A stretch of DNA of 64,000 bases from Blastobasis lacticolella (lineage: Eukaryota > Arthropoda > Insecta > Lepidoptera > Blastobasidae), in the NCBI GenBank assembly GCA_905147135.1, contig LR990067.1, positions 8,866,001 through 8,930,000 on the forward strand, in the 5' to 3' direction. Each line of letters opens with the position of its first letter. Within the stretch, counting starts at the first letter, position 1. This document shows positions 48,011-60,600 of this stretch, piece after piece. The position numbers were made by a program, and so were the translations under genes. A model generated the notes under the pieces. It saw only the letters and a program-made list of their open reading frames with translations, had not been told where the DNA came from and ran no database searches.

Positions 48011-48244
48011 TGTAATAGTGGTCGCTTTTCGCAATTGTAAATTTGGATGTACTGTTAATATGATAAGTCAATGACTGTCACGCATCCATTACAATTTCAA
48101 AGGGGTACCTGTAGAAATAAAAAGTATGGCCTCATGGTTTCAAAAAAAGTATGGTTTTTAAAGTTTGTACGTAAATTCTTTGACAAAATCTAATGACAAA
48201 AAAACAATTTTACTAAACAAAGGTGCAGAAAGGTCAAGATTTTA

Positions 48245-48490
48245 CGGAGGTACTAGCTGCGAAACCCGGCGTTGCACGGGTTAAAATATACACCGAACTT
48301 TCTGGAACGTTCCAGAATGATAATAACCTATATTATTAATTTCAGTACTTTCTAGACCATTCTAGAAATTTTCAGAACTTTCCCGAAGTTCTGAGTTAAA
48401 AAAGGACAGATTATTAATTTCAGTACTTTCTAGATCATTCTAGAAATTTTCAGAACTTTCCCGAAGTTCTAAAGAGTTAGAAAAAGACAG
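48245..48490. repeat. TE-like remnant with heat-shock-element arrays
   Basis: After GCGAAACCCGGCGTTGCACG come three arrays of alternating GAA/TTC spaced 5 bp apart. 48295-48317 has five perfect units (GAACTTTCTGGAACGTTCCA, then GAA). 48350-48387 and 48428-48465 are tandem copies (period 78 bp) with eight units each, two of them imperfect. This is the arrangement bound by heat-shock factor. Confidence 0.75.
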
Positions 48491-50000
48491 ATATATATCT
48501 TATATTACATTTTTGCCTCCCACAACCACCCACTTCCACCCACCGCGCCTAAACTCCCTTACTTCCTTCTAGGACCCAAGGGGTGTCTACCACCCCAATG
48601 GGGTGTTGATTGGAATTGGTGGTGATAAAGAAAACCGGTCACACACGTACCCACACAAGCATTTTATTTTTAAGAATTAAGATTAGAGCACAAACTTTTA
48701 ATTAATGAATTTTTTTTAGTCCGGCAATACAAAAGAGCGAGACATGCCGCCTCTGTTCTCGCTGTCCCTCTCGGCTCAGGTTAGCCTCTGTACCCATGAC
48801 CAACGCAAAATAGACAATAAGTTATGAAGATAAGGTTGCTTTTCGCAATTGTAATTTTAGAGAGTTTTCTGTCCTGTTAAATATGATAAGTCCATGCCTT
48901 TCCTTACAAACGTTAATGTCATAAAATATTTTAATATGAAACGAACATATTGTTTGCGTTTTGTAACTACATCAATAAATAATAATAACTATACCTTGTC
49001 TAAAATAGGATGATAATTTTGACAGATCACAGTAGGGATGTGGTTGTGTAAAATCGTTAATGAATCTATTCGATTATCGATAATCATTCTCATAGAACTT
49101 GGAATCGATAGTTGCATGGTTATGCTATACGTATTATACAAAATAAACTATTTATTTTCTTCTGAATTAATAATTTATTAATACGACATTAAAAACCCTT
49201 CTACAACGACGATTATGACACGTGCGTATTTCTATTCGGTCAGTCATCCTATTACGTAGAATACGCGCGACTCGAAATTGTTGTTGTGAAAGGTCTCTTA
49301 AGGTGAAATCCAAACAAAGAATAAGAGTTGAGTTATAAAAAATAATAAGGTTACCTAAATGTTAATTTTAAATATTCGATTATATTATATCAATATCGAT
49401 TTTCGATTGTTTGTTGTTATTCGTTATTCGTGGCACTTCACTAAAGGGGCGGAGCCTGTCTATGAAGTACGACAATTTCCGTAGTACATTTTACCGAAAA
49501 AAAACACAAGACTTCATAGGCGTGCGCCAAAGACCAACAATTAGTAAGCTGTCAAAATTATCATCCTATTTTAGACAAAGCATAGTGGATAATGAATAAA
49601 CAAAATTGGTAAATTTTTGAAATTCAGATTTGTAGATTTAGTTTATGAATATTAGAATCACCCTTTACCCTTATCGAAGCAAATATTTGAAATATTTTAG
49701 TTTAAATAGTCAAAAGAAAAAAGTTATTGACTTTCAAAGTCGTGCAAAACGCATGCGCGGTACAGAGGCAGCGCCATCTCAAGAGAAATAATGGAAATAA
49801 AAAAAGAAACGCCGCCATTTTGACATTTGTTTAGCTTTTGTGCTTCACTGTGTAAAAAATCATGTAATTACACGAAAAACTGCGTGAATTGTTTATATTT
49901 CCGTGTTTGAACCACTGGGTTATGTTTCATATGAATAATATTTACGCATCAGCGGGATTTTATTTCCTTCAGCGGCGCACAAATCGATAATGTGTAGTTG
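48491..50000. other. Spacer, no gene supported
   Basis: Includes a repeat block at 48715-48900 related to 47928-48010. AT-rich otherwise. The 62-codon frame at 49411-49599 has no domain. Confidence 0.35.
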
Positions 50001-50111
50001 CCGCTTTTTTATTTTTCGGTGCATATTTTCTACTTTATTTAGTGCTAAAGAGTGAATTTAAGTGATATAATAATGAAATAAGACTTTCTAACGGTCTGCA
50101 GCATATTTGTG
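50001..50111 (+). promoter_or_regulatory. Candidate 5' UTR exon end and promoter zone of the phosphatase gene
   Basis: CATATTTGTG followed by GTAAGAATTT is a good splice donor at 50111/50112. An acceptor, AATTTTCCAG, stands at 50540, 23 bp before the start codon. Exon start and promoter are not visible. Confidence 0.35.
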
Positions 50112-50563
50112 GTAAGAATTTGTGTGAAAATGTGATCTGAAATCGTTTGTGAAAAAGGCGCGAATACTTTTTACCGCGTTGTTGTATTTAGTCCAGAAAT
50201 AACTCTGTATGTATTGAAACAAAGAACTTTGTGTCGCGCATAATGTTTATTTACAAACGCTCTTACCTAACATAAAAATTCAACGCTTTCCGATTCTTGG
50301 TTTATGGAAAACACGGTTGCTTTCTAATTTTACCAAGTTCATGTAAGTATTTGACAATAACATAAGTTTTGTTTCATAAATCATGCATAAATCTCTACGA
50401 AAGCGCCGAAACATCATATAATCATTTAATTTTTAGCAGAGTAAACATCAAATTTTTTCATAAATAGTCCATTCAGAACATAAATCAAAACATACAGTAA
50501 AATGGTTACGATATTTATAGTAACAATATAAATTTTCCAGGTTAGTATTCCCTCATACTTGCG

Positions 50564-51688
50564 ATGCGGTTAAGGAGTAGAAAGAGGGAGAGGCCCCTCA
50601 CGGGAAAGAGAAACTCGAATGGGGTGTCCAAATTGAAGACTATTTCTCTAAAAGCTATCACAAAGTGTCCTAAAGCTGCTTGGAAGAAGATTCTAAAATG
50701 TGAAAGCCCTAAAAATGGTCTAGAACCCAAAACTGCACTGGTTTGTGTGACCCGGTCACAGAAATTACTTAAAACTCGACCCATAAGAACTAGCAAGGCC
50801 TTAAGAATGGAGAAGCCTGTGGAAACACCGCACAAATCGAGAACAAAGCTCAATGACAGCCGCACAAAGAAGCCATCCTTTCAAACGATTGTACGTAATG
50901 TAGGCAAAGACTCGGTAACATCATCAACTAATGTCAAATGTCTTAAAACTCAGAATGATAAAGTATCAACTACTTCAAAGTCCAAGGTCAAAGATGTACG
51001 TACCACCAAAACTGTTCAGTTACGTCAGAGTTCGCTTAATAGGGAATTAAAGAAAGCGGAGGCCATCTCCACAGTCATCAGTTCACCAAGAAAAACCAGA
51101 CGTATGGATAAAGCTGAAAAAGCTGCTTCACTGAATAGTTCGCCTATACGCAAAGTGCGACAATTGGGTATACCATCCCCTAAAATATCTAAAACTGCAG
51201 TAACTTCTACAGACGAGAGTCCGAAAAAGAAATCAAAGACTAAACCTCCAATCGTACCAGAGACTCCTAATTGGAGTAGTGAGGATAACGATGTGACAAT
51301 GTACGAAGCACATACAACAACCTTACTTGACTTTCCGACACCAAAAACTGAGGAATCTGATTCTGATGGCCAGGTGGAGTCCTCAGAACTATGTCTTCCA
51401 ACCGACTGTCTAAACGACTTCATGGCTATAGCGGAATGTGCTCAGTTGATCACCGAAGAAATCTCAGCTGACGATGCAGATATTAATTTCATAGCAGACA
51501 AAGCAGCGAGAGTCATGACGACAGAAAAAGATGATCAACGGAAGACTTCAAGAAAGAATTCCATTGAAAAGAGGTTGGTGAAACGAAGAAAGTCTAGCAA
51601 TGATTTAGAGATGTATCAGCCTACGTCAACTACAGATGATCTGGACACTTGCGCGGATTTCCTGGCTGGTGCAGAAAAATATGTTCAG
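50564..51688 (+). CDS. CTDSPL2: Exon 1 of the phosphatase gene
   Basis: 375 codons, donor CAGGTAATTT. Starts [16 protein letters not shown], strongly basic and probably nuclear-targeting. Ser/Lys/Thr-rich with several S-P-[RK] sites ([22 protein letters not shown]); acidic near the end. Confidence 0.88.
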
Positions 51689-54600
51689 GTAATTTAATTT
51701 TCATAATAGGGGAGACAGGGGCATGTACTAACAGATTTTACTATTTTATCAATTGAACGGAATTTATACTAGCTAGGGATATAATTTTTAAACCCTTTGA
51801 AGCGTCAACTACCTCTCTATGATTTTTAATTAAAAACCCCAACTAATGCCTTGTATTTTAGCCGCAAACATACGTTTTATAAAAAAAGATACTTGTTAAT
51901 ATTTGCCCCAGTTTGGGGGTAAATTTTAACTACCTTGGGGTAAGTATTAACAATAGTACCTTGGTATGATTATGATAATATTTCATAAATATGAGTAGAA
52001 AATAAAAGAGAGTATATCATATTTAACGTTTATACTATCAGAAAGTTATCAACTTGTAATATTAAATTCATTTTTTGTACTATTTGTGGCAAATAGTACA
52101 AAAGATCCAATCTGGTCAGGTTGCCCTGGTACCAGGGTCACGGAGTCAGATAGCAGTCGCTCCGCCAAATCTTGGATCATGGTCAAGGCAAACCCCGGGC
52201 CGGGATATTAACGCCAAAATGATTATTATAATATTTTTCAAAAGAGTATTTGTTGCATAAAAAAACTTTTTAGCGTTAATGTCCCAGTTGTGCTCTTTCG
52301 AGGGCCCGGGGTCCGCCTTGACTATAGTGGAGCGACTGCCATCGGACCTCCATGACCGTGCTACCAGAGGAGCCTGACCTGAATGGATCATGGTTACACA
52401 TTCAGTCGCCTGAATGTGCAAGTTTCGTCACGATGTTTTCCCTCACCGTAAGAGCATTGGTTAGGTTTCAACTAATGGACAAAACTCATGGCCGCATAGG
52501 ATTCGAACCTAGTACCTCTCGCTTACGAGTCGGATACCCTAACCGCTCGGTCATGTTGCATAAAATACACGGGGGTAAATATTAACATGTTAATACTTGC
52601 CCCATACGATTTGTTAACACTTGCCCCAGAGGCAGATGTATCACAAAAATATAAATCAAAGAAAAGTACATTTATAATGTGGTTAAATGGAAACAAAATA
52701 CTATACGAGATGATATTTACTACCATTTAAAATAATTTCAGTCCCGTTTACGTAAATAAATAAGCAACAAATCAAAAAACAACGAGTTAAATAATGTTCT
52801 TTTACGTGACAAAATTCACGCCTCATACATAACCTTGCTCTGCGGCATGCCATTGGCGACTGATAGGTCGCAACATGTCTGTGGTCATTCACTGACGCCT
52901 ATAACTGTATGTACCTCAGTCGTTTATGTATAGATTGGCGGCAATCGGCCTGTTAATACATACCCCCGTTAATACAAGCCCCTGTCTCCCCTATTTAATA
53001 GATAGATACATGTTCATTGGTGACCCAGGAAAGTAAAAGACCAAAGATTTTCAGATTGCTATAAATTTTGTAAAGTTTGTCAAGAATGGTCAACAGTTTA
53101 CACAAAACTTCACAAAGTGTAAGCAAAATTCACTAAAATTCAACCCTGAATATTATTTAACAGTGAGAAAATCAACTTTATTGTATTATGAAGTGCTACT
53201 GAACTTCATCTTTCGGGTGACATATCTCTTAGTTCGCTCACCGTAAATGGTGCTTTAAGATGGTTGTCATAACGCTTACTATGGGGTTGTAAGTACATCA
53301 TTAAATGGTTGATGTACAAATAGATTCTGGCCACCAGATCTATGCACTGTACAATTTTGAGCTTTCCTTATCATTAAAAGTTTGTCTAACTCTATCAAAC
53401 CTGGCTAAATAGTCAAGTAAGTTGGACTGAAATATTTTGATTCTTACCTACTCGAACAATCTTTCTATGTTAAACATCATCATCATGTTACCTAATAATT
53501 TGTGATTGTGTTCAATCTATAAAGTATATTGTGATTGAAAAGTTTCTTGCTAGGGCGTTCAGATCAAACGTGTAAATATTTAGGTTTTACAAAAAAACTT
53601 ATCAATGTCAATAACAATAGTGTGTATATAAATAGTGTGTAAATAAAAATACACTTAGTGTATAAAAAAATAGTACAGTGCACAAAACATTACCAATGTT
53701 AACAAAACTACCTAAATTTTAAATAAAATAAAATATTAAAATATATTAGAGGAATTTTCCAAAAAGATAGTGAGCCATGTCACATCATGGTAAAAAAAAA
53801 CGAGTATCAAAATTAGTTTTGTCGCAAGTGCTACAAGTTATAGAAGTTTTTATTTTTATTTCCCTGTGTGTCACATCATGGTAAAAAAAAACGAGTATCA
53901 AAATTAGTTTTGTCGCAAGTGCTACAAGTTATAGAAGTTTTTTATTTCCCTGTGTTTTTTAAGTGCAAAGAAGGGCTTGCCAGACTATACTTGAACTTAT
54001 AAATGTGAATAGAAGAGTAATATATCTGTACTTCATTTACCATCAGTGGTATCAAATAAAAACTATAATTGTTTGACTGAATCCACAACCAAGTTCACAA
54101 GGTTTTTACAAGGATTATCAGGTGGCGCTTACCATCTTAGTGGTATAAAAAATACTCACACCTCCCAAACTCGAATACATCTCAACACTGTCTCCCTTCC
54201 ACAGCCGGACTTCGTATCTCTGCTAGAGCAGGACGGCTACATGCGAGACTCGGAGTGCGAGATATCCTCCACGTGTGACGCGAGAGGCACAGCCATTGAG
54301 AGTCTGGAGGCTTTGTCAGCACGGAGTCCTAGCACTGGCTTCCTAGCTGAGATCAGTCAGAGTTTGGCGGCTGAGGCGCATGGATGGGTATGTTCTGATT
54401 TGATTTACTGTTGATTTTTTTTTATGCTGCTCGGTAAAAAATGAGCAGGAGGACTAAGGTGCGTCGGTGGCCGAGCGGTTGAGTATCCGATTCGTAAGCG
54501 AGAGGTACCGGGCTTGAATCCCGCTGCGGCCATGTACCAATGACACTTTGCTGAGCTATGAACATTAGTTGAATTATAACTGATGCTCTTACAGTGAGGT

Positions 54601-57600
54601 ATAACATCGTGATGAAACCTGCAAATTCAGGCAACTGAATTTGTAACCATGATCCAATCTGGTACCAATTCCGCTGGTAGCAGGGCCGCAGGGTCACGGT
54701 AGTCAGATGGTAGTCGCTCCACTATAATTACCTGATCGCCAAATTCTGGATCATATTAACGCGGACACCGGGCCATGGTGCTCAAGAGCGCAACCGGGAC
54801 ATTAACGCCAAGATGTTTTTTTTGTAACTAACGAGCAGACAGCCCACCTAAAGGTAAATTGTAACTATCGCCCATAACATCTACGATTCATACATTTAGG
54901 TTGCAGGTAACAAAAGTGCAGAACCGCAGGTGCGTTGTCACTTCCGCACAACTGCTGATGGGTACTTTGCGAAAAATCAAACTTTAGCAGTTCAACGAGC
55001 TCGCCACTCGTTGTGATGTCCCTCCTAATACCGTTGGCTAAGCGAGATTGATCCTTAAGTCAGGTGGTAGGACTGTCAAGCCTGAGGAGTCCGCCTGGGC
55101 GAGTACCACCGCCTTATCTATTTCTGCCGTCAAGCGACAATGCTTGCATTGTGTTCCAGTTTCAGCTTTGATCGTGATCAAACCTACACATTCAGTGCAT
55201 GCGCAGACAATAACCGTATACAATATTGATGGATCTATCTTGTTACAGAACCCAACTGACATGGTAGCTGATGAGAGTGCTCTGGTGTGTCACGATGAGC
55301 AGCCTGCTACTGATATTGAGGTGAGCATCATTTTCCACTGCATTCCTTTTTTTATACTTGACGACCTGAGCAGTTCAGTTGGTTAACATGCCGGTCGCCA
55401 CGCAGAGATCCCGGGTTCGATACCCGGCCGAGCAGAAATTCAAATGATGAATTTTTATATCTGTTACGAGTCTGGGTGTAGTATGTATAATAAGTATGTA
55501 CTTAAAAGTATATCAATAGTTTATCTGCTGTGTATATAGCACCCATGACACAAGGTTGCTTACTTTAATGCTAGATGGCGCTGTGTGAATTCGTCCAAGC
55601 TTATTTATTTATTTCATTCCGAGTTTGCCACCTTATTAGCATACAAATAAAGCCTCATTTCCAACGTTCCCAGGAGGAGGGGGCCGACGTGATATCGTCG
55701 TGCAACAATCGCGCCGACTGCGAACAGATCTCGTCGTGGGTGGACGCTTTTGACCCGTACCTGTTTATAAAGCAGGTTAGTTACAATGTATTTTAGCGGG
55801 CCCGGCGCGACTTGGTTCGCGTGGCGTCCTGCTCCTGCTCTACCCTACACTACACCGCACTACACTTACCCTACACTGCACTACACCTGCCCTATCCTAC
55901 ACTACACCTACCTAACTCCTACCCTACACTCACCTATACTTACCCTACACCTACCCTACACTTATCCTACATGTACTTTACCCTTACTTACCCTTTTTAT
56001 CTTGCTAAATACTTTCCTCTCGTATTTCTACCTATGGATGAAATAAAATCATCTCGCCGTTAATATCCCGATTGTGCTCTTGCGCACGAGGGTCCGCCTT
56101 GACCATGGTCCAGGATTTGGCATTGGATATCTATTGATGAAAACCGCATTAAAATCCGTTGCGTAGTTTAAAAGATCTAAGCTTACATTGATACAGAGGG
56201 CGGGAAGTGACTTTGTTTTATACTATATAAAGATAGAGCTTGTCTAAGCTGAAATGACGCGCCCCACTACTTAATGAGTTGATTACGGTGTGTGAGTGCA
56301 AATATTAATTACGACACTTCGTCTGTGTGGGAGCGTCGACTGCTCCAATCGAACGACGCGTGCTCCTACGTTTGAGTCTCACCGGCAACTGAATGACCAA
56401 TTACAACGGCATTTGTATTGCGTCCATATTTTAAATTTGCTTGTGTGCGTTAATGCGATAGTTGGGCGCGGCATTTCAGCTTAGACGAGCTTTACTAATA
56501 TTATAAAGAGGAAAGATTTGATTGTTTGTCGGTTTGTTTGTAATGGATAAACTCAAAAACTACATAACCGATTTTAATGATTCTGTTACTCATAGAAAGC
56601 TTCATTATCAGCGAGTAACATAGGCTATATTTTATCTTCAATAAAATTTGTGGTCCCTTACAAAATTGCAATAATATACCTAGGAAAATTGAAATAAAGC
56701 TAATAAACATCTCGCTGAATCTGGCTTTCAAATAGAGAAAACCGCATCCAAATCACAGCTACGTTGCCACAGATAGTCACACAGATACACAAAGCCACAG
56801 ATATCCGCGTCAAACTATAACACCGCTCTTTTTTCCTCCACGTTTATGAATAGATATATGGCTCTACACTGAAATATATATAATAACCATGTTGTCCGTC
56901 CATAGCTACCGCCACTGGAGTCCGTAATGGCAGGACTGCGAGCGAGATGCCCCGCGCTGCCTCTCAAGACTCGGACCAGCCCTGACTTTAGCTTGGTGAG
57001 TTATTATACTTTATTTACATAAACTGACGACCTGGTAAGGATCGCAGGTGCCAGCTGAATGCGAAAGGCACGGGACCGGTATTTGTGGAGATCTCTGGGG
57101 GAGGCCTATGCCCAGCAGTGGGCGTCTCTCGGCTGATATTAACTATAGCCTAAGACCAAACACCGACTTCAGTTTGGTGAGTGATTCGACTCGCTGTAGC
57201 CTCAGACCAAATCATAATTAATTAAATAATCTTTACTAATATTATAAAGAGGAAAGGTTTGATTTTTTGTTTGTTTGTTTGTATTGAATAGGCTTCGAAA
57301 CTACTGGACCGATTTCAAAAATTCTTTCACCGTTGGGAAGCTACACTATCCCCGGGTGACATAGGCTGTATACCCGTGTACCCGTAGTGGTACCCGTGCG
57401 AAGCCGGGGCGACTGCTAGTAATAAATAATTATGCTTGGACAGCGCCATCTAGCCCCAAAGTAAGCAAAGCTGGGTGGGTAGTTATCCTTTTCCACCTTC
57501 TCCATCTTCGCTTGCCAACATTGGCGGCTACCTTATCCCTTCTCAGCGAAATAAGTTACACGAACCCCCTTAGTTCATCCTTAATAATACGTAAGGTCAA

Positions 57601-60600
57601 GGAATGGGACACGTTGCCTGCGAGTGTGTTCCCTGATCATTATAATCTGGATGCCTTCAAGGCTAGAGTGAATAGGCTGTTCCTAGACAGGCATGCTCCA
57701 TCTTCGGCCGCATCGTCACTTACTACCAGGTGGTCAAATGCCTGTCTAGTCTAATTATGAAACCCCAGGGACAACATCACAGTCCATGACAGTCCACTGC
57801 AGGATTTAGGGCCTCTCCCACGAAAAGGGACGCTATTGCCATAATCTCCACGCTCGGCAGGCGGGTTGGAGATCACAGTGTTATAAGTATAACAATGGAA
57901 AACGCTGCTGCCCATTTTTCAGCCTACGGAGACTCTAGATCTTTTGCCTCGATAACATTAGTCGCCTTGTACGACACCCGCGAGTGTAAGGGGTTGGTGC
58001 TATTCTACTCTGGCGGACACCACACGGCAAACCCAGGGTAGATTATTAATAATATTTTTTTCTTGTAGGTGCTAGACCTAGATGAAACGCTGGTTCACTG
58101 CTCGCTGCAAGAGCTGCCTGATGCCAGCTTCCACTTCCCAGTACTCTTCCAGGATACCAGATATACGGTAAGTGATCTAGCTTTGAAACTCTAAATGAAA
58201 CTGGTAGCCAGGTAGCTGGCAAACCGTATGAGTACCAGGCAAAGACATTGTTCCGTGAACTAGGTGTGAACATTCATATTCATCATCATTTTGGCGTACA
58301 GGTTGTGCTCTCTCGCATAAGGGCCGGGATTCGCCTTGACCATAATTTAGGATTTGGCAGACCAGATAATGACAGTGGAGCGACTGCCATTTGACCTCCG
58401 TGACCCTGTTCACAGGGGAACCTGACCATAGGATCATGGTTACACATCCAGTCGGTCTACAGGTTTCATTCGTCTGAATGCGCAGAGAAGAGCATCGGTT
58501 AGTGTTCAACTAATGTACATAACTCAGGATAGAGTCATTGGTACATGGCCGCAGTGGGATTCGAACCCGGTGCCTCTCGCTTACGAGTCGGATACCTTAA
58601 CCACTCGGCCACCGCCGCTTCGACCTCCGAGGTCAAGCAAGAGTACATTAATTTAATTTGTTGTGGGTAACAGGTCAGTATTAGCTTGTCTTCGCATGAG
58701 TGTCAAAACTTAGGACCTGTGTGTGGTCGCCGCTGTAGATCCTGGCTACATAGGAGTTGCAGCAGCGGTGGGAATGAATGTGGGGGCAAAGACCGTTGAA
58801 AAAATTGATTAGGCGCTTTCCAAAATGCCATCTTGACGCAAAAAGTCATTCGCAAAATGACTTTTCCCAAAATGTTTTCGCAAAATGCCACATTAGCAAA
58901 ATGTCATATCACATCTGTTGATTATCTTATTTTGTCAACGTATAAGATGTGACATTTTGAGAATGTGAAATTTTTCGAAAGTGCCATTTGGCTAATGTGG
59001 CATTTTCAGAATATGTAATTTTATTCTTATCGTGTCAATTATCAATAGGTTAACACCCGGTTTCTGAAACGCTTGTCAACGCAAAAATTACGTAACAGCT
59101 TGTTAAACACTGATTAAATGCAGTTTGGGTTTCTGAAAGGGCCAATTGACGGCTTGTTAACAGCTTGTTGACGGATTGTCAAATCTCCAATTAACGGCTG
59201 ATTAATGTAATTTTGGGTTTCCGGAAAGCTTTTTCTCATGTTAACTGTATGTTATCGCCGTGTTATTTTAATTGCCGAAAATCGACCAATTAACCGATTG
59301 TCAAAAGAAATTATATCCGATTTTCTTGGTCTAGGTCTTGGTCCTGGCCCTGGTCCAGGTCCTAGTTTTGGTCCAAGGCAAAGTCCAGGTCTAGGGTCCA
59401 GGTTCTGGTCCAGGATCATGACCAAAACTGCAACCTTGATCACAATTTGAGCTTGAACCAGAACCAGGACCTAGACCAGTGCCAGCACGTAGACCATAAA
59501 CATTAGCTGGACCAGGACCTGGTTCGGGGCAGGACATGGACCTGAACCAGGAACAGGACCTGAACCACGGACATGTCAGGGTCCAGGACCTGGACCTGAA
59601 CTAGATGCTGGTCCGGGGCCAGGGCTTGAACCTGATCCAGGACCTGGTGCGGGGCCAGGACCTGGACCTGAACCAGTACTGGGTCCGGGGCCAGTACCTA
59701 GACCTGAACCACGAACTGGTCTTGGTCCAGGACCTGGACCCTAACCAGTACCTGGTCCTGGGTGTTGTTGAGTGGCTTTCTCTGGATAGCCTCCCAAGAG
59801 ATGGACGGACGACCTCTTTAAGGTCTTAGGGAGCCGATGGATGCAAGGTAACAGAGTCGACCAGAGTGTAAGCCGTGGGAGGCCTGTATTCAGCAGTGGA
59901 CCGGGACCCATCTAACTGCCTAAAGATGATGATTATGGGATTACTGATCCACTGGAACCCGTGACCCTATAACATATATATTGTTATATTTTCTCTTTTC
60001 TCGCACTGTATATTTTTTTTGATAATATTCGATTTTTATTTACACGAAAACTATACAATCGCTATGAGTTTCATCTAAAAGTTGAATATCCCGCCGCTAT
60101 CAAGAGGCCGCTAGGGACAGAGACAAATCAATGCGTTAGACAGAAACAAAACATGTATGAGTGAATGAATGTGACTGATTTTAGCAGGGGTAGCCAGACG
60201 AAAAAATTGATCTCTTGTTAATGGTCGATTAGCTAACAATAGATTGATTGGCCTTTCAGAAACCCACGGTGATTTAACAGCTTGTTAAATGTGACAGTCT
60301 GTTAGCTAATCAATGATTTGACAAGCGTTTCAGAAACCGGGTGTAAGTATATCATTTTTTATGTAATTTTGCAAATAAGGGATTTCGCGAAATTCAAATG
60401 TGTTTTTTGCCTAATTTGGCATTATGCGCCTAATCCCCCCGGCATTGCAAACGTCCATAGGCTGCGGTGACTATCAGGCAGGCCGTAAGCTTGTTTGCCA
60501 CCTTTGTGGTATAAAAAAACATCCAAGATTTAAACATGGTGTGTCTTTAAAAATGTAATCTGTATTACTGTTATGTTGGAAATACGAGTAAATATAAAAA

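Larger units (their letters stand above)
51707..52993. mobile_element. TIR element in intron 1, TA-flanked
   Basis: GGGGAGACAGGGGCATGTAC at the left and GTACA-like TACAAGCCCCTGTCTCCCC at the right form TIRs of about 24 bp with two mismatches, each bounded by TA. Subterminal copies of GGGGTAAGTATTAAC / GTTAATACTTGCCCC occur near 51913, 51936, 52570, 52590 and 52610. Two SINE-A copies sit inside. No transposase was seen. Confidence 0.75.

Noticed and set aside
55048..55206. Longer exon 3 of the phosphatase gene
   Set aside because: The open frame extends left, but candidate acceptors there break phase with exon 2, and the sequence further left is repeat-derived.
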